Origin: Bacteroidota bacterium
GTDB taxonomy: Bacteria; Bacteroidota; Bacteroidia; Sphingobacteriales; Sphingobacteriaceae
Direction: 5' to 3'
DNA length: 32,228 nt
NCBI GenBank assembly: GCA_013286565.1
Contig: JABDFM010000026.1
Span: forward strand, 7,793 to 40,020
The notes under the pieces were generated by a model. It had not been told where the DNA came from and ran no database searches. It saw only the letters and a list, made by a program, of their open reading frames with translations. Position numbers and translations under genes: made by a program. Of this stretch, positions 6,733 to 15,518 are shown one piece after another (position 1 is the first letter of the stretch; each line of letters starts with the position of its first letter).

Positions 6733-8289
6733 TTGCATAGCTATAAAAACAACAGATCGAAATACTCCAGTTTCATACTGATCTTTGTCGCTATTAAAAT
6801 CGGGTTAAACATGCTGGCCATGTCCCATTTCGGTTTTCAACGCGATGAGTTGCTACACCTGGCATTGGGCGACCATTTGGATTGGGGCTTTAAAGAAGTA
6901 CCACCATTTATTGCCCTGCTCGCCAAAATTACCACTACAGTTTTTGGGGATTCCGTATTTGCCGCACGTATATTCAGCACGTTATTTAGCGGGTTGATCA
7001 TTTGGTTTACCGGGCAGATAGTAGTTGAATTAGGTGGAAAAAAATTTGCTATCACCCTGGCTTGCCTCGCGCTCATATTTTCCCCGGCATTTGCCGCAAG
7101 CGGTTATCTTTTTCAGCCCGTGGTGTTTGATCAATTGTGGTGGGTATTAACCGTTTATTTGCTTTTAAGGTATATCAATACATCATTACCTATTTACCTT
7201 TATTTATTGGGTGCGGTGATCGGGATGGGTTTACTGACCAAATATACCATGGCCTTTTTTGCTATCGCTTTGATCTTGGGCCTGTTGATCACCAAACAAC
7301 GTAAGATACTGTGGAACCGGCATGTTCTTATCGCTGCTCTTATCGCTCTGGTATTGTTTCTGCCTAACATTATCTGGCAGTTTCAGCATCATTTACCGGT
7401 TGTCACCCACATGAAAAACCTGCAGTCGCAGCAGCTGGATTACATCAAGCCATCTGATTTTATCAGTCAGCAATTGATGGTTAACGGTATCGCTTTATTG
7501 GTGTGGCTTACCGGGTTTGGTTTTCTGTTGTTTTCACCCCGGCTTAGAAAATTTCAATTTCTTGGATTTGCTTTTATCCTCATATTCATTTTCCTGCTCA
7601 AAATGAGCGGCAAAGATTATTATATTTTCGGCGCTTATCCCATGTTGTTTGCAACTGGCGGCTATGGAATTGAAAGATGGCTGAAAGCGAAAGGATATGT
7701 ATTTCGTACTGCCGTTGTTATGCTTGTTACTATACCCAACCTGCTTCTTTTCCCGCTGGTATTGCCGATTTTTTCATTAGATCAAACACTTGCATCTTTC
7801 AGGTTTGCAGATAAATATCTTCATTTTGCACCACGTTGGGAGGATCAGAAAACACATCCTCTTACACAAGATTATGCTGATATGTTTGGCTGGGATGAAA
7901 TGACCGAAAAAGTAGCCAAAGCCTACCACAGCCTCACACCCGAACAGCAAAGACACACGCAAATATATGCTGATAATTATGGTGAGGCAGGCGCTATACA
8001 TCACTTTGGCAAAAAATACAATTTGCCAGACGTAGCCAGTCTAAACAGCAGTTTTACCCTTTGGGCGCCCGACAGCCTTAACGCAAATTATATTATTTAT
8101 GTGGACGACAAGGACGGCGGCAACATCAAAACGTTTGCATCATGGCTCGGGAGCTATACCAAAATAGGCGAAGTTGAATCTCCTTATGCACGGGAGAAGG
8201 GCACCGGGGTTTTTTTATTGATCAATCCAAAACCGGCTGCGTTGAATGATCGTTACAAAAAAGAGTTGGCCAGGAAAAGACTGGAATGA
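6733..8289 (+). CDS. Family-39-like membrane glycosyltransferase (ArnT/PMT fold)
   Basis: Polytopic membrane protein of 518 residues that probably transfers a sugar from a lipid-linked donor on the periplasmic face. It opens with one transmembrane helix, then the loop FQRDELLHLALGDHLDW, whose acidic pair corresponds to the catalytic Asp/Glu loop of GT39/ArnT-type enzymes, then VPPFIALLAKI. Around nine more hydrophobic segments follow to about residue 350. The C-terminal 160 residues form a soluble domain. The start is TTG 6733; the first ATG lies at the end of the first helix and would remove it, so TTG is preferred. Acceptor and donor cannot be told from sequence. No glycan genes are adjacent. 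Confidence 0.82.
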   Translation: MHSYKNNRSKYSSFILIFVAIKIGLNMLAMSHFGFQRDELLHLALGDHLDWGFKEVPPFIALLAKITTTVFGDSVFAARIFSTLFSGLIIWFTGQIVVELGGKKFAITLACLALIFSPAFAASGYLFQPVVFDQLWWVLTVYLLLRYINTSLPIYLYLLGAVIGMGLLTKYTMAFFAIALILGLLITKQRKILWNRHVLIAALIALVLFLPNIIWQFQHHLPVVTHMKNLQSQQLDYIKPSDFISQQLMVNGIALLVWLTGFGFLLFSPRLRKFQFLGFAFILIFIFLLKMSGKDYYIFGAYPMLFATGGYGIERWLKAKGYVFRTAVVMLVTIPNLLLFPLVLPIFSLDQTLASFRFADKYLHFAPRWEDQKTHPLTQDYADMFGWDEMTEKVAKAYHSLTPEQQRHTQIYADNYGEAGAIHHFGKKYNLPDVASLNSSFTLWAPDSLNANYIIYVDDKDGGNIKTFASWLGSYTKIGEVESPYAREKGTGVFLLINPKPAALNDRYKKELARKRLE

Positions 8290-8392
8290 TGTGCGAATTT
8301 CAAATGTGCAGATGTGCAAATTATCTTTCAATGAGCTAATCATTCTCAAACAATTAGCGATTTTCATGAGTATAGCTTTAAATTGTTATTAA
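8290..8392. other. Short intergenic region with a GTGCAAAT-type repeat
   Basis: Bases 8290-8325 contain GTGCGAATTT and AAATGTGCAGATGTGCAAATT, short direct and inverted units like those of the other intergenic repeats here. TAGCTTTA near 8373 is a weak -7 candidate for the next gene. Confidence 0.35.
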
Positions 8393-8764
8393 ATGCGCGG
8401 ATTAAAGACCATCATTTTCCTGTTTATCTCCAACACCTTTATGACCTTCGCCTGGTATGGGCATCTAAGATTTAAAGACTATTCCTGGGGCAAAAACCTG
8501 GGTTTGCTTGCTGTTATACTGATCAGCTGGGGACTGGCATTTTTCGAATATCTGTTCCAGGTACCGGCAAACCGGGCAGGTTTTAATGAAGACGGAGGTC
8601 CTTTCAGTCTCGTTCAGCTTAAAACCATACAGGAAGCCGTTACGCTTACGGTATTTATGATCTTCACCATTATCTTCTTCAAAACAGAAAAGTTAGCCTG
8701 GAACCATTTAGTAGGATTTGGCTTGATCGTGCTGGCGGTGTTTGTGATATTTAAGAAATGGTGA
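8393..8764 (+). CDS. DUF486 family small membrane protein (DMT superfamily)
   Basis: A 123-residue integral membrane protein with four predicted transmembrane helices (about residues 4-22, 36-54, 75-94 and 102-119). The pattern TFAWYGHLRF, FFEYLFQVPANR and QLKTIQEAVTL is typical of DUF486, a half-size relative of drug/metabolite transporters. Substrate is unknown; such small DMT proteins usually act as dimers. ATG 8393 gives the family-typical N terminus. It converges with the cystathionine beta-synthase gene, 33 bases apart. A fragment resembling the phylum repeat CGTCATTGCGA lies at 8774-8784 in that gap. Confidence 0.85.
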   Translation: MRGLKTIIFLFISNTFMTFAWYGHLRFKDYSWGKNLGLLAVILISWGLAFFEYLFQVPANRAGFNEDGGPFSLVQLKTIQEAVTLTVFMIFTIIFFKTEKLAWNHLVGFGLIVLAVFVIFKKW

Positions 8765-8797
8765 GTACAATAACGTCATTGCGATACAGCTTTTGCC

Positions 8798-10156
8798 TTA
8801 CCCTGATATCGCGTTAATAATATCATACTGGGTAATGATCTCGATCTTCCCCTGGTCTTCTACCAGTACCGCGATGTTTTCCCTATTGATCATTGCTGAT
8901 ATTTTATCGATGGATGTATTCAGATCAACAAAAGGGAACGGCGCGGTAGTTATACTTTTTATAGGTTGAGATTTTAATGATGGGTTTTCGAGCAGGGCAT
9001 CCAAAATATCACTTTCAGTGATCTTGCCTATCACCATCCCTTTTTGAGTAACCGGGATTTGTGATATATTGAGTGATTTAATGGTATTAATGGCCTCTAT
9101 AACAGATTTCTCACAGTCGATGGTAACTATCTCCTGGCTTTCCTTCTTCCTGATGATGTCGCGGGCGGTTAGCTTTTCGTCTTTCAAAAATCCGCGCTCG
9201 CGTAACCAATCTTCATTATACATTTTAGCCATATAGCGCGACCCATGATCCGGGAAAATGATCACCACTACATCACCTTCTTTAAACATACTCTTTAGCT
9301 GCAATACTCCCGCAACAGCCGAACCTGTGGAGTTACCAGCAAAAATCCCTTCTTTAAGCGCTACCTCACGGGTCATCAAAGCAGCATCTTTATCAGTCAC
9401 TTTTTCGAAATGATCGATTAGGCTAAAATCGACATTCTTAGGCAGAAAGTCTTCGCCAATACCCTCGGTGATATAAGGATACACCTCATCTTTATCGAAA
9501 ACCCCGGTTTCCTTATATTTCTTAAACACTGAGCCATAAGTATCAATACCGATTATCTTAATGTCCGGGTTTTTCTCTTTTAAGTATTTTGCAATACCCG
9601 ATATAGTTCCGCCGGTACCTACACCTGCAACCAGGTGGGTTATTTTGCCTTCGGTTTGCTCCCATATCTCGGGGGCAGTTTGCTCATAATGTGCTTGAGA
9701 ATTAGATAAGTTATCGTACTGGTTTGGTTTCCATGAGTTAGGTACTTCGCGCTCCAAACGTGATGAAACGGAATAGTAAGAACGTGGATCTTCGGGGTCA
9801 ACATTGGTAGGGCAAACGATCACTTCAGCTCCGAAAGCACGCAGGGCGTCAAACTTCTCTTTCGATTGTTTATCGGTACTTGTAAAAATACATTTGTAGC
9901 CTTTGATAACCGCCGCAATAGCCAGCCCCATACCGGTATTACCCGATGTACCTTCAATAATAGTTCCGCCTGGTTTAAGCAACCCGCTTTTTTCGGCATC
10001 CTCGATCATTTTGAGCGCCATGCGGTCTTTTATAGAGTTGCCTGGATTGGTGGTCTCAATTTTTGCCAAAAACGTAGCCGGAATACCTTTGGTGATCGTA
10101 TTTAATTTCACCATCGGCGTGTTACCAATGGTTTCGAGTATATTGTTGTACCACAT
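8798..10156 (-). CDS. Cystathionine beta-synthase (PLP enzyme with C-terminal CBS pair)
   Basis: PLP-dependent enzyme that condenses serine with homocysteine to cystathionine (transsulfuration). Of 452 residues, about 1-330 form the fold-type II catalytic core: the PLP Lys in NPGNSIKDR (K43), the substrate loop GTSGNTG (69-75) and the PLP-phosphate loop GVGTGGT (178-184). Residues 335-452 are two CBS domains, which in relatives bind adenosyl ligands and regulate activity. The heme-binding N-terminal extension of animal enzymes is absent. A cysteine synthase activity is the main alternative; the CBS pair favours cystathionine beta-synthase. ATG 10156 begins directly at the core. A possible -7 element (TAATTTTG on the minus strand, 10231-10224) overlaps the stop of the upstream AMP nucleosidase gene. 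Confidence 0.9.
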   Translation of the reverse strand: MWYNNILETIGNTPMVKLNTITKGIPATFLAKIETTNPGNSIKDRMALKMIEDAEKSGLLKPGGTIIEGTSGNTGMGLAIAAVIKGYKCIFTSTDKQSKEKFDALRAFGAEVIVCPTNVDPEDPRSYYSVSSRLEREVPNSWKPNQYDNLSNSQAHYEQTAPEIWEQTEGKITHLVAGVGTGGTISGIAKYLKEKNPDIKIIGIDTYGSVFKKYKETGVFDKDEVYPYITEGIGEDFLPKNVDFSLIDHFEKVTDKDAALMTREVALKEGIFAGNSTGSAVAGVLQLKSMFKEGDVVVIIFPDHGSRYMAKMYNEDWLRERGFLKDEKLTARDIIRKKESQEIVTIDCEKSVIEAINTIKSLNISQIPVTQKGMVIGKITESDILDALLENPSLKSQPIKSITTAPFPFVDLNTSIDKISAMINRENIAVLVEDQGKIEIITQYDIINAISG

Positions 10157-10228
10157 ATTAAAAGAGTATCAATTTGATACGAAGTTACATTTTACGGCCA
10201 AACCGTTAGAATTTATGTTAAACCAAAA

Positions 10229-11083
10229 TTAAAACTTCAAATGCTTAACCGTTAATCCGTTGTTGATCAGCTGCTTTAATGATTCGATACCTACACGCAA
10301 ATGAGTTTCAACAAACTGTTCGGTAACTGCCGAATCACTTTCCGCGGTTTTTACACCTTCGGGTATCATCGGCTGGTCAGATACTAACAACAACGCGCCG
10401 GTTGGTATCTTGTTGGCGAACCCTGTGGTAAAAATGGTGGCAGTTTCCATATCAACGGCCATGGCGCGCAGCTCCTTTAAATATTTTTTAAACTCTTTAT
10501 CGTGTTCCCAAACCCGGCGGTTGGTGGTATAGCAGGTTCCGGTCCAGTAATCGCGGCCAAAATCGCGTATGGTAGTCGAAATTGCTTTTTGCAGGGCAAA
10601 TGAGGGCAATGCAGGCACTTCGGCAGGGAGGTAATCATTAGAGGTTCCTTCGCCACGTATAGCAGCGATAGGCAATATCAGATCGCCCACACTATTTTTC
10701 TTTTTTAGGCCGCCGCATTTCCCCAAAAAAATAACTGCTTTTGGTTTAATAGCCGTGAGCAGGTCCATCACTGTTGCCGCTACAGAGCTCCCCATGCCAA
10801 AATTGATAATGGTGATACCATTTGCCGAAACGCTCTGCATCGGCTTATCCAGGCCCATTATCGGCGCATTATCATTCCATACTGAAAACAGTTGCAGATA
10901 TTTGGAAAAGTTGGTCAATATGATGTATTCTCCAAAATCAGTTAAGGCCCGTCCGGTATATCTTGGCAACCAGTTGGCAACAATCGCCTCCTTGGTTTTA
11001 AGACCTGATTTTACTGCAGATTCTACTTCCTTCACTTTGGGGGTGTTTATGTGATCTTTTTTTACGTCTTTTTCTTCGTTCAT
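10229..11083 (-). CDS. amn: AMP nucleosidase, short form
   Basis: Splits AMP into adenine and ribose 5-phosphate; phosphorylase-fold (PNP/UDP) enzyme of the cytoplasm. It has 284 residues, as in the Bacteroidota form that lacks the N-terminal regulatory domain of the E. coli enzyme. NFGMGSSVAATVMDLL and FLGKCGGLKKK are the nucleoside-phosphorylase core. TCYTTNRRVWEHD and AVDMETATIF (with the family Asp-Met-Glu that contacts the ribose) complete the active site. LLLVSDQPM follows as usual. The first 30 residues are charged and poorly conserved, so the start could lie slightly further in; ATG 11083 is the natural choice. It lies 73 bases upstream of the CBS gene and may be co-transcribed. Confidence 0.9.
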   Translation of the reverse strand: MNEEKDVKKDHINTPKVKEVESAVKSGLKTKEAIVANWLPRYTGRALTDFGEYIILTNFSKYLQLFSVWNDNAPIMGLDKPMQSVSANGITIINFGMGSSVAATVMDLLTAIKPKAVIFLGKCGGLKKKNSVGDLILPIAAIRGEGTSNDYLPAEVPALPSFALQKAISTTIRDFGRDYWTGTCYTTNRRVWEHDKEFKKYLKELRAMAVDMETATIFTTGFANKIPTGALLLVSDQPMIPEGVKTAESDSAVTEQFVETHLRVGIESLKQLINNGLTVKHLKF

Positions 11084-11118
11084 AAGCCTCTTTCCATTTT
11101 ATAATTTGTGTTTATACA

Positions 11119-11147
11119 ACAAACCCCGGCGTTACACCAGGGTTTGC
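11119..11147 (-). terminator. Hairpin after clpX
   Basis: CAAACCC (11120-11126) pairs with GGGTTTG (11140-11146). On the minus strand the stem can reach 10 bp with one G-T pair and a 7-base loop. The following T run is weak (TTGTT). It probably separates clpX from the AMP nucleosidase gene. Confidence 0.5.
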
Positions 11148-11180
11148 ATACAAATATTAGTTTTTAATATGTGTTGCCTG

Positions 11181-12419
11181 TTAAGCTACTTTTAATTTTT
11201 TAAGATCAGATTTCTCAAACTGATCTAATGCATAATCAAGCGTTACATTTAGCCGCTTGGTATCCTTCTTTGACGGGAACTCAAACATGGCATCGATCAT
11301 GATCGCTTCACAGATCGACCGCAAACCACGTGCGCCCAGTTTAAATTCCATTGCTTTATCAACAATAAAATCAAGCACTTCCTTATCAAATTCAAGCTTC
11401 ACCCCTTCATATTCAAACAGTTTTTTATACTGTTTAAGCAATGAATTTTTGGGCTCAGTCAGGATGCTGTGTAAAGCTGACCTGTCAAGAGGGTTAAGGT
11501 AGGTAAGCACCGGCAAACGCCCTATCAGTTCGGGTATCAACCCAAATGATTTCAGATCCTGCGGAGTGATGTATTTATACAGGTTCTTTAGGTCGATCTC
11601 GCCTTCGTGATGAGCAAGTTTGTAACCAACGGTTTGCGTACGCAGCCTGTTGGCTATTTTTTTATCGATACCATCAAAAGCACCACCGCATATAAACAGG
11701 ATATTATTGGTATTAACGGTGATCATTTTTTGATCAGGGTGCTTGCGGCCACCTTGCGGCGGTACATTCACCATCGTTCCTTCCAGTATTTTTAACAGGG
11801 CCTGTTGCACGCCCTCGCCTGATACATCGCGGGTAATGGAAGCGTTGTCGCTTTTACGGGCAATTTTATCAACCTCATCGATATATACAATACCTTTTTC
11901 GGCAGCGCTTACATCGTAATCAGCAGCCTGTAACAAGCGGGTTAATATACTTTCCACATCCTCGCCTACATAACCGGCTTCGGTTAATACGGTAGCATCG
12001 CAAATGCAAAAAGGAACATTTAATATCTTAGCAAGGGTTTTGGCAAGCAGGGTTTTACCCGTACCTGTTTCGCCCACCATGATAATGTTTGATTTCTCTA
12101 TCTCTACCTCATCCTTTTCAATGCGCTGATTCAATCGCTTATAGTGATTGTAAACGGCAACGGATAATATCTTTTTCGAATCATCCTGGCCTATCACATA
12201 TTGATCAAGGTGGCTTTTTATTTCGGCTGGTTTTAATAAAGCAGGCGCGGATGGAGATGTCTTTACCTTACGCACTTTCAGCTCCTCGGCCAATATCTCA
12301 TTAGCCTGGTTCACACATTTATCGCAAATGTGTGCATCAAGCCCAGCTATCAGCATCAGTGAATCCTGCTTACCGGCACCGCAAAAAGAACATCTTATTT
12401 CTTTGCTGTTTTTATTCAT
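11181..12419 (-). CDS. clpX: ATP-dependent Clp protease ATP-binding subunit ClpX
   Basis: AAA+ unfoldase that feeds proteins to ClpP. It has 412 residues. The N-terminal zinc domain has four Cys (C10, C13, C32, C35). Walker A is GETGTGKT (116-123), Walker [10 protein letters not shown], the pore loop GYVGED, then the ISRKS-like segment [12 protein letters not shown] and [11 protein letters not shown]. The loop that docks on ClpP lies in the segment after this, but an IGF tripeptide is not obvious: [10 protein letters not shown] appears near residue 270 where such a loop is expected, so docking could use a variant. ATG 12419 is followed at once by the zinc domain. It has its own promoter at 12437-12468 and lies 100 bases below clpP. 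Confidence 0.97.
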   Translation of the reverse strand: MNKNSKEIRCSFCGAGKQDSLMLIAGLDAHICDKCVNQANEILAEELKVRKVKTSPSAPALLKPAEIKSHLDQYVIGQDDSKKILSVAVYNHYKRLNQRIEKDEVEIEKSNIIMVGETGTGKTLLAKTLAKILNVPFCICDATVLTEAGYVGEDVESILTRLLQAADYDVSAAEKGIVYIDEVDKIARKSDNASITRDVSGEGVQQALLKILEGTMVNVPPQGGRKHPDQKMITVNTNNILFICGGAFDGIDKKIANRLRTQTVGYKLAHHEGEIDLKNLYKYITPQDLKSFGLIPELIGRLPVLTYLNPLDRSALHSILTEPKNSLLKQYKKLFEYEGVKLEFDKEVLDFIVDKAMEFKLGARGLRSICEAIMIDAMFEFPSKKDTKRLNVTLDYALDQFEKSDLKKLKVA

Positions 12420-12436
12420 TTTTATTGATGTACAAA

Positions 12437-12468
12437 CAAATTTAACTAATTAATGGCAAAATTGCAAA
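12437..12468 (-). promoter_or_regulatory. Promoter of clpX
   Basis: On the minus strand TTTG (12468-12465), 20 bp, then TAAATTTG (12444-12437), a full match to the Bacteroidota consensus. The transcription start would be about 12 bases before the ATG, giving a very short leader. It indicates that clpX can be made independently of clpP. Confidence 0.6.
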
Positions 12469-12519
12469 GTCTTTGCTCATTCGCCTGGTACTAATACGCT
12501 TTACAACGGTGTGTTGTTT

Positions 12520-13239
12520 TTATTTCTTGCCTTTTGTACCGCGTAATATTTCATCAACCATACCAAATTCAATTGCTTCTTCGGCAATCATCCAATGGTC
12601 GCGGTCTGATGCATCCCAAACTTTTTCATATGATGCACCGCTATGATCGGCGATGATCTGGTATAGTTCTTTTTTCAGCTTGGTGATCTCGTGGTAGCTT
12701 ATTTCGATATCCGATTGCTGTCCCTGCGCACCACCAGATGGCTGGTGGATCATCACCCTTGAGTGTGGTAAAGCAGCCCTCTTACCCTGTGTACCTGCAC
12801 ATAATAATACAGCTGCCATTGAGGCTGCCATTCCGGTACAAATGGTGGCTACATCATTTGATATAAATTGCATGGTATCATAAATACCTAAACCTGCATA
12901 AACCGAACCACCGGGCGAGTTAATGTATATCTGGATATCCCGTTTGGCATCTGCTGATTGCAAAAACAGCAATTGAGCCTGGATAATGTTTGCAATATTA
13001 TCATAAATAGCATCGCCCAGGAATATGATACGATCCATCATCAAACGCGAGAAAACGTCCATTTGTGCAACGTTTAATTGGCGCTCTTCGATGATGTAAG
13101 GGGTCATACCAGATGGTGCAATACCCATAGGGATGTTGGCACGTTCTACATTACCAATAAATTTATCTACGTAGATGCTGTTAATACGATGATGTTTAAC
13201 GGCATATTTTCTAAACTCATTTCTATCTATATTGTCCAT
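12520..13239 (-). CDS. clpP: ATP-dependent Clp protease proteolytic subunit
   Basis: Serine protease forming the 14-subunit degradation chamber. It has 239 residues. The catalytic triad is visible as S140 in GMAASMAAV, H165 in RVMIHQPSGG and D214 in SDRDHW; INSPGGSVYAG is the oxyanion-hole segment. The N terminus is about 40 residues longer than the E. coli mature protein and probably includes a propeptide; ATG 13239 is the first possible start. It lies between tig and clpX, a classic order. A hairpin with a T-rich tail after tig suggests partial separation, and TATATTTA at 13280-13273 (minus) is a possible -7 element for clpP. Confidence 0.96.
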   Translation of the reverse strand: MDNIDRNEFRKYAVKHHRINSIYVDKFIGNVERANIPMGIAPSGMTPYIIEERQLNVAQMDVFSRLMMDRIIFLGDAIYDNIANIIQAQLLFLQSADAKRDIQIYINSPGGSVYAGLGIYDTMQFISNDVATICTGMAASMAAVLLCAGTQGKRAALPHSRVMIHQPSGGAQGQQSDIEISYHEITKLKKELYQIIADHSGASYEKVWDASDRDHWMIAEEAIEFGMVDEILRGTKGKK

Positions 13240-13353
13240 GATCTGTGTTTTTCTTTAATTTTTGAATTGCGTTAAATATAGTTTTTAGTTGAATACTATT
13301 ACTTAGCTAAAGTATATAAAAAGTAAAAATTATCAGTGAAGGCAAAAATGGAC

Positions 13354-13389
13354 CTAAAACAAAAGCAACCCGTTATTTAGAGTTGCTTT
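13354..13389 (-). terminator. Terminator between tig and clpP
   Basis: Perfect 8-bp stem AAAGCAAC (13362-13369) with GTTGCTTT (13382-13389), loop of 12. Read on the minus strand it is followed by TTGTTTTAGG, a moderate T tract. It would end or attenuate tig transcription. Confidence 0.6.
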
Positions 13390-13436
13390 GGCTATAGTAA
13401 ATAATATTTATAAGTATCGAAACGCTTTGCACCTCC

Positions 13437-14786
13437 CTACTTCACCAACTCACTGAAAGCCTTTGCTGATATTTCTTTCTGTTCTAAAGTAACTACGCTT
13501 TTAAGATAATCTAATGCCTTGCCTGCTTTAACTTCTTCAAATATCTTGTTAGCCTCTTCCTTATTTTGCAGGAACTGAACAGTGTATTGTCCTAATTGTT
13601 CCTCGCTGATAGGCTGCGGGCTATACATCCTGAATTGTGCCTCCAAACGTTGCTTTGCAGCTGTAAACACTTCTTCGTATTTGATCTCGATCTTATTATC
13701 CTTAATGATCTTGTTTTCCAACAGGGTCCATTTCAGGTTTTGAGCGAAATCTTTGTAGCCACCGATCAACTCTTCGTCGGTTAGTTTTTCATTGGTAACT
13801 TTTAACCAACGTTTCAAAAACTCATCCGGAAGATCGAATTTTGCTTTTTCGGTGCTCAGGGTGTAAAGGTCGTTTTGCAATTTGCGTTCCGAATCCTGCG
13901 CATACATCGATTCTAACTCTTCAGTTATCTTCGCTTTAAATTCTGCTTCGGTAGTTACTGTACCTTCACCAAATAATTTGTCAAAGAACTCCTGGTTCAA
14001 ATCGCTTTCTTCTAAACGGTTCACATTTTTAACCGTTAAGCGAAAATCTGATTTTACTTCAGCTGCTGTTTCTTCATCAACCTTCAATATAGCTGCGATA
14101 CGTGTCGTATCGTTATTATAGGCTTTCTGAATATCTATGGTTACTTCATCGCCCTTTTTTAAACCGATCAGTGATTTTTTTACTTTCTCATCCTGTACCT
14201 GGTCTAAACGAACTGATGTAGTATTGCTGATACCCTCATCAAAAACAGAACCATCAGGCGAAAGCTGCACTAATTCGGTATAAAGCACATCACCATCTGC
14301 CGATACGTCAGGATTTGTCATTTTGCCATAGCTTTTGCGGATATTTTTGATACGCTCGGCTAAAGTAGTCTCATCGGCTTTGATCACATATTGGGTTACT
14401 TTGTCTTTCGCTGAAAAATCAACTTCAAACTCAGGTGCTAAACCAACTTCGTAGTTAAACTCAAAGTCGTCGGCGAAATCCCAGTTATATTGTTTGCTGT
14501 CGTCCATTTTTGGTAATGGCTGACCTAATACTTCCAGTTGCTGCTCTGTAATGTAATTGTTCAAGGTATCAGAAAGCAGGTTGTTCACTTCGTCAACCAA
14601 AATGCTTTTGCCATACATCTTTTTGATGTGTGCTACTGGCACCATACCGGGCCTGAAACCGGGCATTTTTGCTTTTTTAGCGTGATCTTTTATCGCCTTA
14701 TCAACCCTTTGCTGGTAGTCTTCGGGTTTGATGTTGATCTTTACAATTGCATTCAGATTATCAATCTTTTCCTGTGAAATATTCAT
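13437..14786 (-). CDS. tig: Trigger factor (ribosome-associated chaperone)
   Basis: Peptidyl-prolyl isomerase-type chaperone that binds nascent chains at the ribosome exit. It has 449 residues. The N-terminal ribosome-binding domain carries the signature PGFRPGMVP (about residues 41-49), followed by HIKKMYG. The middle FKBP-like domain is divergent, as is usual in Bacteroidota, so isomerase activity is uncertain. The C-terminal helical arm domain is rich in Glu and Lys and ends at FSELVK. The gene leads the tig-clpP-clpX group on the minus strand. A -7 element (TACCTTTG) lies about 75 bases upstream. ATG 14786 gives the normal start MNISQEKIDNLNAIV. Confidence 0.94.
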   Translation of the reverse strand: MNISQEKIDNLNAIVKINIKPEDYQQRVDKAIKDHAKKAKMPGFRPGMVPVAHIKKMYGKSILVDEVNNLLSDTLNNYITEQQLEVLGQPLPKMDDSKQYNWDFADDFEFNYEVGLAPEFEVDFSAKDKVTQYVIKADETTLAERIKNIRKSYGKMTNPDVSADGDVLYTELVQLSPDGSVFDEGISNTTSVRLDQVQDEKVKKSLIGLKKGDEVTIDIQKAYNNDTTRIAAILKVDEETAAEVKSDFRLTVKNVNRLEESDLNQEFFDKLFGEGTVTTEAEFKAKITEELESMYAQDSERKLQNDLYTLSTEKAKFDLPDEFLKRWLKVTNEKLTDEELIGGYKDFAQNLKWTLLENKIIKDNKIEIKYEEVFTAAKQRLEAQFRMYSPQPISEEQLGQYTVQFLQNKEEANKIFEEVKAGKALDYLKSVVTLEQKEISAKAFSELVK

Positions 14787-14860
14787 CTTTTTAACGGGTA
14801 TTTTAATTTAACTAAAAGCCGCTTTTTATGATCAAAATCAAGGAACGACTTTTGGAGGGG

Positions 14861-14868
14861 CAAAGGTA
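14861..14868 (-). promoter_or_regulatory. -7 element upstream of tig
   Basis: TACCTTTG on the minus strand matches TAnnTTTG exactly. I see no good TTTG 19-23 bases further upstream, so only the -7 part is called. Confidence 0.4.
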
Positions 14869-14927
14869 GGAAAAAAGTATGGAAAGTAGAAAGGAGGTGA
14901 AAGGCGGGTAGTATCTTAGTTTGAATT

Positions 14928-15452
14928 TTATTTATTTACTTCTTCCACATCTGTTATTTGGGTAAATGCACTATCTATTTGAAATATTTCAGTATGCAAA
15001 ACTAATGCTCCAAAGCCATTTTTAGCACGATAAGATTGTGTTATACTCCATCCTTTGAAAATCTTTTTATAAGAATCCTTACGCTCCTTAATTAAGCTTA
15101 CCAATCCATCGAGTTTTTCTTTGTTTTTATTAAGTCTTTTTTCCGACATTGTAATATATGGCTCGCTTTGTAAATCAATTGGTTTATCTTCATAAGCGGT
15201 CAACAAGCTATCTTCGAGATTAACAAGTCCCTTTTGCGCTAACAATAGGCTAAATAATGATTTGCCGGTCGAGTCATCAACTAAATAATCCTTATAGGCT
15301 GTATCGGGCTTTTCTGTATTAACAACCTGATAACTATCATAATCATTGAGGTGATGTTTCATGTATTCTTTTATTAACTTTTCAGCCTTTTGCTGCTTAG
15401 TGAACGTGCATCCAAATAAAAAAAACAATCCAATAAATAATATTTTTTTCAT
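14928..15452 (-). CDS. Putative lipoprotein, unknown function
   Basis: The frame opens at 15497, but the second Met (15452) begins a proper lipoprotein signal (MKKILFIGLFFLFGC). Starting there gives 174 residues; the 15 extra residues would place a soluble stretch ahead of the signal. The lipobox is LFGC, with C15 as the lipidated residue. The mature part is Lys/Glu/Asp-rich, mostly helical by pattern, and has no motif I recognise. The gene follows a GIN-domain gene on the same strand, but a strong terminator (15467-15494) lies between them and overlaps its upstream region, so it needs its own promoter or read-through. Codon use looks like the neighbours'. Confidence 0.75.
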   Translation of the reverse strand: MKKILFIGLFFLFGCTFTKQQKAEKLIKEYMKHHLNDYDSYQVVNTEKPDTAYKDYLVDDSTGKSLFSLLLAQKGLVNLEDSLLTAYEDKPIDLQSEPYITMSEKRLNKNKEKLDGLVSLIKERKDSYKKIFKGWSITQSYRAKNGFGALVLHTEIFQIDSAFTQITDVEEVNK

Positions 15453-15466
15453 GTGATTTAAGGTTA

Positions 15467-15494
15467 ATAAAAAAAGCCACTTATTAAGTGGCTT
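15467..15494 (-). terminator. Intrinsic terminator after the first GIN gene
   Basis: AAGCCAC (15474-15480) pairs with GTGGCTT (15488-15494), loop TTATTAA. On the minus strand the stem is followed by a run of seven T. Strong rho-independent terminator. Confidence 0.8.
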
Positions 15495-15518
15495 CAATAT
15501 ATGAATAAGTTTCGGAAC

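Noticed and set aside
14890..14900. AAGGAGGTGA, a perfect Shine-Dalgarno sequence on the plus strand
   Set aside because: No start codon or coding frame follows on the plus strand, and this phylum rarely uses such sites; chance.
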